A stretch of DNA of 33,627 nucleotides, from assembly GCA_021813325.1 (NCBI GenBank), contig JAKALA010000048.1, forward strand, positions 1 through 33,627. The letters run 5' to 3'. A model generated the notes under the pieces. It ran no database searches and was not told the origin of the DNA. It saw only the letters and a program-made list of their open reading frames with translations. The position numbers were made by a program, and so were the translations under genes. Below are positions 1 to 7,586 of this stretch, piece after piece. The first letter of the stretch is position 1. The number at the start of each line of letters is the position of its first letter. The stretch is from a bacterium (lineage in GTDB: Bacteria; Verrucomicrobiota; Verrucomicrobiia; Limisphaerales; UBA11358).

Positions 1-35
1 CCGCCTATGGGAGAAAATCCTCAGCCCTTTTCCCA

Positions 36-48
36 ACTGCAATGCAGT
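36..48. repeat. 13-bp perfect palindrome at left edge
   Basis: ACTGCA and TGCAGT flank a single A, about 35 bases before the first gene. It could be a small operator for that gene or chance. No T-run follows, so it is not a terminator. Confidence 0.25.
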
Positions 49-82
49 CGAAAATCGCCCGGCATTCACCAGCTAAATCAGC

Positions 83-610
83 ATGAAAAATCAATCTCTA
101 TTGCAGCGTTCGAGGGCCAACGCGCCGGAACTCGCCGCAGATGCCGGCGAAGTCGAATGGCCAATTACCCGTCGGCGGTGTTGGTGGCGCAAGTTTGCCG
201 ATTCCGCGAGCCAAGCGCTCGCAACCATGGCCGATCCGGCGGAACGGCGCGTTCAGGAGCAGGAATTTCTGCAGACGTTGGCGCGTGTGCGGCGGCAGAA
301 TTATCTGGCTGGCAAACTCGCTCTCGATAGGGAAGGCCGGGAACGGGAGCGGGTGAAAACGCAGCGGGATGACCAGATCCGGAGGCAGTTTGCGAAAGAA
401 TATGAACCCATGGGCCGTCAATTCAATCACTTATTCATGGCCGATTCGTTTGCCAGCCCGGATTTTAGCTCACAATTGATGGCGTGCCACCATGCTGAAT
501 CACTGTTGCGGGATGCGATGCTTGCCCCCTCGGCGCCGCCGGTTCCTGCCTGTGTGAAAATCACCCATCAAACGGAATCAAGGCGAATCAAACTCAATTT
601 GTGTCGTTGA
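83..610 (+). CDS. hypothetical protein, charged, helical middle
   Basis: I do not recognise this 175-residue protein. Its middle (about residues 50-115) is rich in Arg, Glu, Gln and Lys and looks helical, possibly a coiled coil. There is no signal peptide, membrane segment or known motif. Codon use in the middle resembles the neighbouring genes, which favours real coding over chance. The start is uncertain because no clear ribosome-binding site precedes the ATG, and later ATGs (for example residue 49, MADPAERR) are possible. It converges on the reverse-strand reductase gene with about 25 bases between stops. The 3' part is less convincing than the middle. Confidence 0.5.
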   Translation: MKNQSLLQRSRANAPELAADAGEVEWPITRRRCWWRKFADSASQALATMADPAERRVQEQEFLQTLARVRRQNYLAGKLALDREGRERERVKTQRDDQIRRQFAKEYEPMGRQFNHLFMADSFASPDFSSQLMACHHAESLLRDAMLAPSAPPVPACVKITHQTESRRIKLNLCR

Positions 611-635
611 GCATTCGTGTCGCGCCGAAAAACAC

Positions 636-1337
636 TTATTTCCGCCGGGAAAACCTTGTGAATAACTCGCCATCAATTGGCTTCATCCAATCAATTTTGA
701 ACGCTTTTGATTGCGCCAGCCGCTTGCATCCGACTCCTTCGGCAAGGGTTGGCGCCGCTTTGCCGCCAAAAATTTGGGGGCAGATGGTGAGGTTTATTTC
801 ATCCACCAAGTCGGCCCGGAACAGGGCTTCATTCAGATCTCCCCCCCCTTCGCCCAGGAGCCGTAGGATGTTCCATTTGGCCCGGAGCCATTCCAAGGCG
901 AGGCGGAAATTGATTTCCTTCCGCCCGCAGATTTTGACTTCGTCGGCCAGTTTCTGAAGCTGTCTCAGCCGGCTCGCTGAAGCCCGTGCGGTGGTCAGGA
1001 TGATGATGGGCGAGAACCGGGTTTGAAATATTTTTGCCGCCGGATCAATCGACCCGCTGCCGCTCACCACGATGCGAGCCGGATGCTCGGCGAGATGATG
1101 CTTGAGCCGGCAACGACGGAATTTCTCGCCGCCGTTATCCAAAATGCTCTCCGAGATTTCCACCGTCCGCGCACCGCACATCACCGCATCCGCCGTGGCT
1201 CGAAGTTCGTAAAGATGGGCCAAATCCCGCTTGCTGCCGAAGGCATGAACCGACCGGTTGGCGGTGGCGATTTTCCCGTCAGCCGTCATCGCCATGTTGA
1301 CGAAAACGAAGGGTAGTTTTCCGCGGTTGTTTTTCAT
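636..1337 (-). CDS. RibD C-terminal-domain reductase
   Basis: This 233-residue protein belongs to the RibD_C / dihydrofolate reductase-like fold family. Members use NADPH to reduce a ribosylaminopyrimidine in riboflavin synthesis, or related substrates. Visible motifs are an N-terminal MAMTADGKIA segment, the GARTV region near residue 55, the glycine-rich LLGEGGGDLNEALF nucleotide-binding stretch and a later FGGKAAPTLAEG. No deaminase domain is present, so this is a stand-alone reductase rather than a full RibD. It follows queA on the same strand after 7 bases and is probably co-transcribed. A run of eight G residues on the coding strand lies in the glycine-rich motif. Whether it serves riboflavin or another pathway cannot be told from the sequence. 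Confidence 0.85.
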   Translation of the reverse strand: MKNNRGKLPFVFVNMAMTADGKIATANRSVHAFGSKRDLAHLYELRATADAVMCGARTVEISESILDNGGEKFRRCRLKHHLAEHPARIVVSGSGSIDPAAKIFQTRFSPIIILTTARASASRLRQLQKLADEVKICGRKEINFRLALEWLRAKWNILRLLGEGGGDLNEALFRADLVDEINLTICPQIFGGKAAPTLAEGVGCKRLAQSKAFKIDWMKPIDGELFTRFSRRK

Positions 1338-1344
1338 GGTCAGG

Positions 1345-2418
1345 TCACAAAATTAGCATGGCGTCGCCATAACTGAAGAACCGGTAACGCTCGCGAATGG
1401 CTGCTTGATACGCCGACAAAATCAACTCGCGTCCGCCGTGTTTTTCGCCCGGCGCGGCGAAGGCGCTGACGAGCATGAGCAAGGTGGATTCCGGCAGATG
1501 AAAATTGGTGAGCAGCGCGTCCACGATTTTAAATTCCGCCGGCGGACAAATGAAGATGTCGGTTTTACCCGCATAAACCTTGAGTTTTCCGGCGTTCAGC
1601 CGCGCCACGGTTTCCAGCGCGCGCGTTGCGGTGGTGCCCACGGCGATGACCCGGTGGCCGGATTTTTTTGACTCGTTTATCGCCTCGACGGTTGCGGAGC
1701 TGATTTCAAAACGCTCGGAATGCATCTTGTGATCGACGACGTTTTCCACTTTTACCGGCAGGAAAGTTCCCGCGCCAACGTGCAAGGTGAGGAAGGCAAT
1801 TTTAACGCCGCGCCCGCGAATTTTTTGGAGCATTTCCGGCGTGAAATGCAACCCCGCTGTGGGGGCGGCCACCGACCCGGCGGGTTCCGAAAAAACGGTC
1901 TGATAACGCTCCCGATCTTCGGTTTTTTCCACAGGCCGTTCAATGTAAGGCGGCAAGGGCAATTCACCCAACTTGTCAAGCTCGTTGAATAAATTTTCCG
2001 GGCTGGAAAAGCGCAAACGCCGATGGCCTTCGTCGTTCGTGGCGATGACGGTTGCCAGAATCTTGGCGCCTCGACCACTTTTGTCTTGCAATTGAATCTG
2101 GGTTCCGATTTTGGCTCTTTTCCCGGGGCGCATCATTGCCCACCAGTCGTTCGGGCCGCATTCTTCGAGCAGTAAAATCTCAAATTGACCATCGGTTTTG
2201 ACATTTTTGCCGTGCAACCGGGCGGGGATCACCCGGGAGTTGTTAAGCACCAAAGTATCGCCCGGAACCAGAAACTCCAAAAAGTCCGGAAACTGGCGAT
2301 GCTCCCATTTTTGAGTTCTCCGATTAACGACGAGGAGGCGCGAACCGTCCCGGCGGGGAGCAGGTTGTTGGGCAATCAACTCCGGCGGCAGATCAAAACG
2401 AAAGTCGGCAGTTCGCAT
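1345..2418 (-). CDS. queA: S-adenosylmethionine:tRNA ribosyltransferase-isomerase QueA
   Basis: QueA transfers and isomerises the ribosyl group of S-adenosylmethionine onto 7-aminomethyl-7-deazaguanine in tRNA, giving epoxyqueuosine. Family signatures are clear: the N-terminal FRFDLPPELIAQ, LVLNNSRVIPARLHG, the SVAAPTAGLHFT block, LHVGAGTFLPV, the ICPPAEFKIVDALLTNFHLPES region and the C-terminal YRFFSYGDAMLI. The chosen ATG gives MRTADFRFDL and a 357-residue protein of usual length. A longer frame reaching 2460 adds 14 residues that do not fit the family. The gene is divergent from mraZ and sits just upstream of the RibD-like reductase. Identification is secure. Confidence 0.96.
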   Translation of the reverse strand: MRTADFRFDLPPELIAQQPAPRRDGSRLLVVNRRTQKWEHRQFPDFLEFLVPGDTLVLNNSRVIPARLHGKNVKTDGQFEILLLEECGPNDWWAMMRPGKRAKIGTQIQLQDKSGRGAKILATVIATNDEGHRRLRFSSPENLFNELDKLGELPLPPYIERPVEKTEDRERYQTVFSEPAGSVAAPTAGLHFTPEMLQKIRGRGVKIAFLTLHVGAGTFLPVKVENVVDHKMHSERFEISSATVEAINESKKSGHRVIAVGTTATRALETVARLNAGKLKVYAGKTDIFICPPAEFKIVDALLTNFHLPESTLLMLVSAFAAPGEKHGGRELILSAYQAAIRERYRFFSYGDAMLIL

Positions 2419-2454
2419 TGGCCATAGCGTAACGAAAGCGGCCTTGGGCTGACA

Positions 2455-2480
2455 ATTCACAACCCCGGCAAATTGTGAAT
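2455..2480. repeat. inverted repeat in queA-mraZ divergent region
   Basis: ATTCACAA and TTGTGAAT are exact 8-base inverted arms separated by 10 bases. They lie between the divergent queA and mraZ genes and upstream of the mraZ promoter. The arms have the opposite orientation to a CRP site, and no T-run follows. A regulator site for queA is possible. Confidence 0.35.
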
Positions 2481-2519
2481 AACTTTTGAATAATTAACGG
2501 TTTCGGAACCCGAAATCCA

Positions 2520-2550
2520 TTGACAAAAGTGGGGCAAAGTGGGTAATAAT
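2520..2550 (+). promoter_or_regulatory. probable mraZ/dcw promoter
   Basis: A consensus -35 box, TTGACA (2520-2525), is followed after 18 bases by TAATAA (2544-2549, extending to TAATAAT), a plausible -10 box. The first mraZ codon is about 50 bases downstream, and the MraZ-box array overlaps the promoter. This is the best promoter seen by eye in the window and probably drives the start of the dcw cluster. Confidence 0.7.
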
Positions 2551-2564
2551 GGAGCGTTGTGGGT
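2530..2564 (+). promoter_or_regulatory. MraZ operator: four direct repeats at 10-bp period
   Basis: Four pentamers start at 2530, 2540, 2550 and 2560: TGGGG, TGGGT, TGGAG and TGGGT, each separated by exactly five bases. Known MraZ operators are direct repeats of TGGGN spaced by five bases upstream of mraZ, so the match is strong. The array covers the promoter spacer and -10 box and runs past it. This fits autorepression by MraZ blocking RNA polymerase. The third repeat (TGGAG) is the only imperfect one. Confidence 0.85.
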
Positions 2565-2598
2565 CACTTTTGCCGTTTTGGCAATCGTGGTGAATAAA

Positions 2599-3063
2599 AT
2601 GAGCGATGTCAAAACAGTCTCGCGGACTTACTACAATTCCTGCTATCAGCACGGGATTGATGAGAAGCGGCGTGTGCAGATCCCGGCAAAGTGGCGTCCC
2701 GAAGAGTCGGGGACCGAATTGACCGTGGTTTTGTGGCCCAAGCACCCGATTGGAACCTGTTTGCGGGTGTTGCCGCCGAAAAAGATGGAGAAACTCATGG
2801 CGGACATTGATGCCATGCCCAACAGCGATCCCAGCAAGGTGGTGCTCAAGCGGCGGATCGGCAGCGGGTCCACGCAGGTCACGCTCGATAAATCGGGCCG
2901 GATTTGTATTCCGGACGACATGGCGCGGCAGGCGGACATCAAAGACGAGGTGCTGCTGGTGGGTTTGCTGGATCGTTTTGAAATTTGGAATCCAGATCTT
3001 TACGAGAAGGTGAAGGCGGCGGACGAAGTGCTCGCGGCCAAAGCTTTCGAACTGATGGAATAA
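2599..3063 (+). CDS. mraZ: MraZ transcriptional regulator
   Basis: MraZ is a DNA-binding regulator with two SpoVT/AbrB-like domains. It forms a ring and controls the dcw operon. Two half-domains are visible: YQHGIDEKRRVQIPAKWR near the N-terminus and LDKSGRICIPDDMARQADI in the second half, followed by VLLVGLLDRFEIWNP, typical of the family. The ATG at 2599 gives 154 residues, close to the usual length. A frame beginning at a GTG at 2539 would start inside the operator and is rejected. It is the first gene of the dcw run, and the next gene starts two bases after its stop. The four MraZ boxes just upstream imply autoregulation. Confidence 0.95.
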   Translation: MSDVKTVSRTYYNSCYQHGIDEKRRVQIPAKWRPEESGTELTVVLWPKHPIGTCLRVLPPKKMEKLMADIDAMPNSDPSKVVLKRRIGSGSTQVTLDKSGRICIPDDMARQADIKDEVLLVGLLDRFEIWNPDLYEKVKAADEVLAAKAFELME

Positions 3064-3065
3064 CT

Positions 3066-3554
3066 ATGAATCTTGGAAAACTACTTGGCGCAGGCAAAAG
3101 TTTTTTTGGCGGTCGCGGCAACGTGGCCTACCGGGAAAACAAGAACGTCTATTTGCCGAAGTTCAACTCGGATAAGAATCCCTTCGCCGGCAAAAAGGAA
3201 AGTTCTGAAGAGACCGCCAAGCCGGCGGCAACCGCAAAGGTTTCGAGGCTGGTCTCCGCTTCGTCCGGTCCAGCCCCGGCACAAACGTCGGCTCGTCCGA
3301 CGCGCGCTTTGGCTTGGACGGATCGGTTGAATCCGTTTCGTCCTTCCGAGCCGGTCGCACCCTTGATGGTGAATGCGGTTCAAACGGAGCTTTCTTTGGA
3401 TGCGGTAAAAGTCATCCATAACGACCTGTCTGATGCGGATATTGAAGTGGTTCCCGTGAAATCAAACACCGGCGCGGGCGCCGAAGTTCCGGTTTTGCCG
3501 CCGGCGCGGCGTTCCTGGGAATTTATGGGCGAACGGTTGGCGAGCGCTCGTTGA
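3066..3554 (+). CDS. unknown low-complexity protein between mraZ and rsmH
   Basis: This 162-residue protein is not recognised. It starts with a short basic and glycine-rich segment (MNLGKLLGAGKSFFGGRG). A long stretch rich in Ala, Pro, Ser, Thr and Lys follows and looks disordered (about residues 35-95). A more structured part with alternating hydrophobic and acidic residues (around VQTELSLDAVKVIHNDLSD) comes next, and the tail is basic. There is no membrane helix or signal peptide. It starts two bases after mraZ and its TGA overlaps the TTG start of rsmH, so it is embedded in the operon and probably translationally coupled. Position suggests a division or cell wall link, but no function can be assigned. 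Confidence 0.8.
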   Translation: MNLGKLLGAGKSFFGGRGNVAYRENKNVYLPKFNSDKNPFAGKKESSEETAKPAATAKVSRLVSASSGPAPAQTSARPTRALAWTDRLNPFRPSEPVAPLMVNAVQTELSLDAVKVIHNDLSDADIEVVPVKSNTGAGAEVPVLPPARRSWEFMGERLASAR

Positions 3555-4495
3555 CATGCGCAGTGCCCAAATTCATTCACAAATCAGTGATGGCGGCGGA
3601 GGTGTTGGACGCCCTGAAGCCGCGTCCGACCGGTCGTTACGCCGACGGGACGCTCGGTGGAGCTGGTCACGCGGGGCGCATTCTAGCCGCGAGTTCGCCG
3701 ACTGGATGGTTGTATGGGTGCGATCGCGATGGCGTCGCGGTTGAGAACGCCCAGGCCCGGTTAAACGCGCCGTTTGCGGGGCGATTTGAGATTCGGCGCG
3801 GAAATTTTTCGGAGCTGGCCGAATGGATTCCGGCGGAGAGTTGCGACGGTGTGTTGTTGGATTTGGGGGTTAGTTCGCCACAGTTGGACGAGGCGGAACG
3901 GGGGTTCAGCTTTCAACAGGACGGTCCGCTGGACATGCGGATGGACGACCGCCAGCCGTTGACGGCGGCGGATCTGGTCAATCAAGAGAGCGCTGAATCG
4001 CTGGCCAAGATTTTTTGGGAGTTGGGCGATGAGCGTGATTCGCGCCGGTTTGCCAAGGCCATTGTGCATGATCGGGCGTTGCAAAAATTTGCCACCACGC
4101 GGCAGTTGGCCGAATTGATCGAGCGCCTGGCGCCGCGCCAGGGCAGGAAGGCGCATCCGGCCACGAAAGTGTTTCAGGCGCTGCGCATCGCGGTGAACGA
4201 TGAAATCGGTTCGCTGAGGCGCGGATTGGATGCGGCGGTCGCCATTTTAAAGCCGGGCGGACGGCTGGCGGTAATTACCTTTCACTCGCTTGAGGATCGC
4301 GTGGTGAAAGAGTTTGGCCGCGAGAAAAGCCGGGACTACACGTTTCCCGGCGCTGTGGATGTGCCGGAGTTGCGCCAACCGCGCATCCCGGAATTGAAGT
4401 GGGTTTCGCGCAAGGCGATTTTGCCCGGCGAAACCGAGTTGGCAGAAAACCCGCGCAGTCGCAGCGCGCAGTTGCGGGTGTTGGAAAAAATTTAA
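3551..4495 (+). CDS. rsmH: 16S rRNA (cytosine-1402-N4)-methyltransferase RsmH (MraW)
   Basis: RsmH methylates N4 of C1402 of 16S rRNA using S-adenosylmethionine. Its gene is a constant member of dcw clusters. Seen here: HKSVMAAEVLDAL at the start, the DGTLGGAGHAGRIL binding loop, DGVLLDLGVSSPQLD, the GFSFQQDGPLDMRMD block, HPATKVFQALRIAVNDE and the VITFHSLEDRVVKEF segment. The length, 314 residues, is standard. The start is a TTG overlapping the preceding stop (TTGA). A GTG four codons later is an alternative, and there is no ATG before the conserved region. Ten bases separate it from the ftsL-like gene. Confidence 0.95.
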   Translation: MTCAVPKFIHKSVMAAEVLDALKPRPTGRYADGTLGGAGHAGRILAASSPTGWLYGCDRDGVAVENAQARLNAPFAGRFEIRRGNFSELAEWIPAESCDGVLLDLGVSSPQLDEAERGFSFQQDGPLDMRMDDRQPLTAADLVNQESAESLAKIFWELGDERDSRRFAKAIVHDRALQKFATTRQLAELIERLAPRQGRKAHPATKVFQALRIAVNDEIGSLRRGLDAAVAILKPGGRLAVITFHSLEDRVVKEFGREKSRDYTFPGAVDVPELRQPRIPELKWVSRKAILPGETELAENPRSRSAQLRVLEKI

Positions 4496-4504
4496 AGAGT
4501 TCAC

Positions 4505-4885
4505 ATGGCAAAGAATCGCAAAAATCAGGCGGCGGCGATCCGGTTTGGACCGGCGCTGAAGGCTTCGTTTTTATGCCTGCTTATTGGCGGCTCGGGCATC
4601 GGTTTTGTCTGGGAAAAAGGCCAGAATTACCAGTTGGGACAGCAGATTCACCAACGCGAAGTCCGGCTGAACCGGCTTCAGGCGGACAACAAACAGCTCG
4701 ACGATCAAATCGCGTTCCTGCGTTCGCCGGTGATGCTGGATCGCCGGGTAAAAGAGTTGCAGCTCGGTCTTGCCCCCATGACACCGTTGCAGGTCGTGCG
4801 CCTGGTTGAACCAATCGCGCCGCCGCCGACCTCCAATCCGCCGCGCCAGTTGGTCCAACGGACTGGCAGCCGCCGGACGCCCTGA
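4505..4885 (+). CDS. FtsL/DivIC-like division protein
   Basis: This 126-residue protein has the layout of FtsL or DivIC. A short basic cytoplasmic tail is followed by one membrane helix (about residues 19-35, ALKASFLCLLIGGSGIGF). A coiled-coil-prone segment comes next (about residues 44-80, LGQQIHQREVRLNRLQADNK), then a proline-rich tail. FtsL works in a complex with FtsB and FtsQ that activates FtsW-FtsI. Sequence identity is too low in this family for certainty, but the position between rsmH and ftsI is the usual ftsL slot. The C-terminal tail, rich in Pro and Arg, is longer than typical. An untranslated gap of about 80 bases follows. Confidence 0.8.
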   Translation: MAKNRKNQAAAIRFGPALKASFLCLLIGGSGIGFVWEKGQNYQLGQQIHQREVRLNRLQADNKQLDDQIAFLRSPVMLDRRVKELQLGLAPMTPLQVVRLVEPIAPPPTSNPPRQLVQRTGSRRTP

Positions 4886-4966
4886 GAACTCATCGATTTC
4901 AGGCCGCCGCTCGTGACGCCGTTGGTTGAGGAACCGATCGCCACGGGCGGTTGGCCACACTTTCAA

Positions 4967-6847
4967 ATGACCAATAAAAAGCAAATCCGTCGCGCTGCGC
5001 TTCTCCTTGCCTGCCTGGGGGCCGCGTTTGCCGGCCTGGGCTATCGCCTGGTGGATTTGCAAATTTTGTGTCATGACGAACTGCGCGAGCGCGCCGAGCA
5101 AAATACCCAGCGGGAAATTTGGCGGACGCCCCGGCGGGGGGATATTCTGGATGTGACCGGCAATATCCTGGCCACCAGCGTCCCGGTGAAAACCATCTGC
5201 GCCGATCCGTCGCTGATCGGGAACCTTCAGCCCGTGGTTGCCCATGCCCTCGCGCCGCTGCTGCAAATGAACGAGTCGGATCTGACCATCCGGCTGACGC
5301 CGCGGATCGGCCGCAATGACAAGGGCGAGACGGTCACCAACGGATTGCATTACGTGCGGCTGGCCAAAAATATTCCCGAAGACACCTGGCTGAAGATCGC
5401 CGCCACGATGAGCGATTTGACCTTCGGGATCGATGAAAAAAAACTGTCCCGGGACAACCGCGCATTTTTACGCAATCTCCGCGAGCACGCCGTATTTTCG
5501 GAGCCGGATCAAATGCGGGTGTATCCGAATGGCGCTCTGGCTTCACAAGTCATTGGCTTCCCCGGCAAGGAAGAAACGCCGGTGGGCGACCATGTCCTTG
5601 CGCAAATCGTGGGGCGCGACGGCATTGAACTGTCCCTGCAGAAGCAACTCAGCGGCGTGGCTGGCTGGAAGCTGACCGAAGTGGACCGCCGCCAACGCGA
5701 ACTCGTCGCCCAACGCGATGAAGATGTTCATGCGCGCAATGGCCTCGATGTGGTGTTGACCATTGACGCCGCCGTGCAGCACATCGTGGAAACCGCCCTG
5801 GCGGAAGCGCTCCAAAAACACACGCCCAAAAGCATCACCGGCATCGTCATGCGACCGAGCACCGGCGAAATTCTGGCGCTGGCCTCGCTGCCGAACTACG
5901 ACCCGAACCAGCCCAACACCATCACGCCGGAAACGCGCGACCGGGTCATTACCGACGTGATGGAGCCGGGTTCGACGTTCAAAATCGTGGTGGTTTCGGG
6001 CGCGTTGAATAATGGCGTGGTGAAGTTGACGGACCAGTTTGACTGCGAACACGGTCATTTTGCCTTTGCCGGCCGGGTTTTGCACGACGCGGAGCCGCAC
6101 GGCATTTTGAACGTTGAAGAGATCATCACCAAATCCTCCAACATTGGCGCGGCGAAAATCGGTATCCAACTCGGGGCGCAAAACCTTTACGACTATGCCT
6201 GGAATTACGGCTTTGGCCAGCGCACGGGGATTCCGCTGCCGGGCGAGGCGCGCGGTTTTTTATATCCGGTGAAGGACTGGAGCAAAGTTTCCATTGCCCA
6301 GATTCCAATGGGACATGGCGTGGCGGTGACGCGGCTGCAGATGCTTTATGCGATGGGGGCCATTGCCAATGGTGGCTGGCTGATGCGGCCGATGATCGTG
6401 AACCGCCTCCAGGAACATGACGGCAGCGTGGTGCAACGTTACGCGCCGGAACGTATCCGCCAGGTCATCAGCCCGAAAGCGGACGCGGAAATCATCGAGG
6501 CGTTGAAGACCGTGCCCACCAAGCAAGGCACGGCGCCGGATGCGGCCCTGAAAAATTATGTGGTCGCCGGCAAAACCGGCACGGCGGAAAAGGTTGAGCA
6601 CGGTGCCTATGTGCATGGCAAATATGTAGCGTCGTTCATCGGCTTTTTCCCGGCGGACAATCCGCAGTTGTGCATTTCAGTGGTGATGGACGAGCCGAAG
6701 GAAGGCTATTACGGCGGCCAGGTTTGCGGGCCGGTGTTTCGCGACATCGCGGAACGGTGCGCCAGCTACTTGAATATTCCGCCGGATGCCAATTTGGCCA
6801 CCAATTCGCCGGCGCTGGCGGTGGAAAGCCGGCAGCATAAATTTTGA
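4967..6847 (+). CDS. ftsI: septal class B penicillin-binding protein FtsI (PBP3-like transpeptidase)
   Basis: FtsI is the DD-transpeptidase that cross-links septal peptidoglycan together with FtsW. A cytoplasmic stub and a membrane anchor (about residues 8-25) are followed by the dimerisation domain and the transpeptidase domain. All three active-site motifs are present: STFK with Ser336, SSN at 390-392 and KTGT at 536-539. The ATG at 4967 gives MTNKKQIRRAALLLACL and 626 residues. A GTG at 4913 would add 18 residues before the membrane anchor and is less likely. No PASTA domains follow. The next gene begins three bases after the stop, where murE is usually found. Confidence 0.95.
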   Translation: MTNKKQIRRAALLLACLGAAFAGLGYRLVDLQILCHDELRERAEQNTQREIWRTPRRGDILDVTGNILATSVPVKTICADPSLIGNLQPVVAHALAPLLQMNESDLTIRLTPRIGRNDKGETVTNGLHYVRLAKNIPEDTWLKIAATMSDLTFGIDEKKLSRDNRAFLRNLREHAVFSEPDQMRVYPNGALASQVIGFPGKEETPVGDHVLAQIVGRDGIELSLQKQLSGVAGWKLTEVDRRQRELVAQRDEDVHARNGLDVVLTIDAAVQHIVETALAEALQKHTPKSITGIVMRPSTGEILALASLPNYDPNQPNTITPETRDRVITDVMEPGSTFKIVVVSGALNNGVVKLTDQFDCEHGHFAFAGRVLHDAEPHGILNVEEIITKSSNIGAAKIGIQLGAQNLYDYAWNYGFGQRTGIPLPGEARGFLYPVKDWSKVSIAQIPMGHGVAVTRLQMLYAMGAIANGGWLMRPMIVNRLQEHDGSVVQRYAPERIRQVISPKADAEIIEALKTVPTKQGTAPDAALKNYVVAGKTGTAEKVEHGAYVHGKYVASFIGFFPADNPQLCISVVMDEPKEGYYGGQVCGPVFRDIAERCASYLNIPPDANLATNSPALAVESRQHKF

Positions 6848-6850
6848 GTC

Positions 6851-7582
6851 ATGAGCGAGTCACGTCCACAACTGTTCGGGATGCTGGCCGGTTTGTTTCT
6901 GGCGACCGGTTTGGTGTTTTCCTCCATGCTGGGCACCACGGCGTGGGGCAAGATCAAGAATTCACAATTCATCACAGTCAAAGGTTCGGCCCGCAAAAAT
7001 ATCGAGTCGGATCTCGCGGTGTGGCGCGGAAGTTTTTCCGTGGAGGCGGAAGATTTGCTGGATGCCCAGCGGAAAGCGCAATTGAACCGGTCGGTCGTGG
7101 CGCAATTTTTGACCGATGCCGGCATCACCAACAGCACGTTTGCGCCGGTGACCATCGAGGAATTGAAAACCATGAAGAAAGACCCGGATGGCTGGACACT
7201 TCAGCGGACCAGCGGCTATCGGTTGACTCAAACTGTGCGGGTGGAATCTGCCGATGTTAACCGGATCGCTAAGTTGGATACGACGCCCTTGCTTGAAAAA
7301 GGCGTGCTGTTCACGACCTTTTCGCCGGAGTTCATTTACACGAGCGTTGCGGAGGCCAAACTGGAATTGCTGGCATCGGCGGCAAAAGACGCCCGGGCGC
7401 GGGCCGAACAAATTGCGACGCAAGGCGGACGCGGCATCGCCCAGTTGCACGATGCCGATCAGGGCATATTTCAAATCACGCCCCGCCATGAAACCCAGAC
7501 GAGCTGGCAAGGTGAAAATGACACTTCGTCGCAGGAAAAGACCATCACCGCCGTCGTCACCGCGACATTTTTATTGAAATAA
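6851..7582 (+). CDS. SIMPL-domain (DUF541) membrane-anchored protein
   Basis: The protein (243 residues) has an N-terminal hydrophobic helix (about residues 8-32) that serves as anchor or uncleaved signal. A SIMPL/DUF541 domain follows: ITVKGSARKNIESDLAVW at the start, then the typical helix AKDARARAEQIA and FQITP near the end. SIMPL proteins are periplasmic or outer-membrane associated and poorly understood (BP26-like). It lies three bases after ftsI and four bases before murF, taking the position of murE in standard clusters. No MurE ligase motif is present. A role in envelope biogenesis is inferred from position only. Confidence 0.85.
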   Translation: MSESRPQLFGMLAGLFLATGLVFSSMLGTTAWGKIKNSQFITVKGSARKNIESDLAVWRGSFSVEAEDLLDAQRKAQLNRSVVAQFLTDAGITNSTFAPVTIEELKTMKKDPDGWTLQRTSGYRLTQTVRVESADVNRIAKLDTTPLLEKGVLFTTFSPEFIYTSVAEAKLELLASAAKDARARAEQIATQGGRGIAQLHDADQGIFQITPRHETQTSWQGENDTSSQEKTITAVVTATFLLK

Positions 7583-7586
7583 AGCA

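Noticed and set aside
2539-2598. 20-codon upstream extension of mraZ from a GTG
   Set aside because: It starts inside the MraZ box array and promoter; the ATG at 2599 fits the family length.
4571-5350. 259-codon reverse frame opposite ftsL and ftsI
   Set aside because: It is antisense to two well-supported genes and has no recognisable motif.
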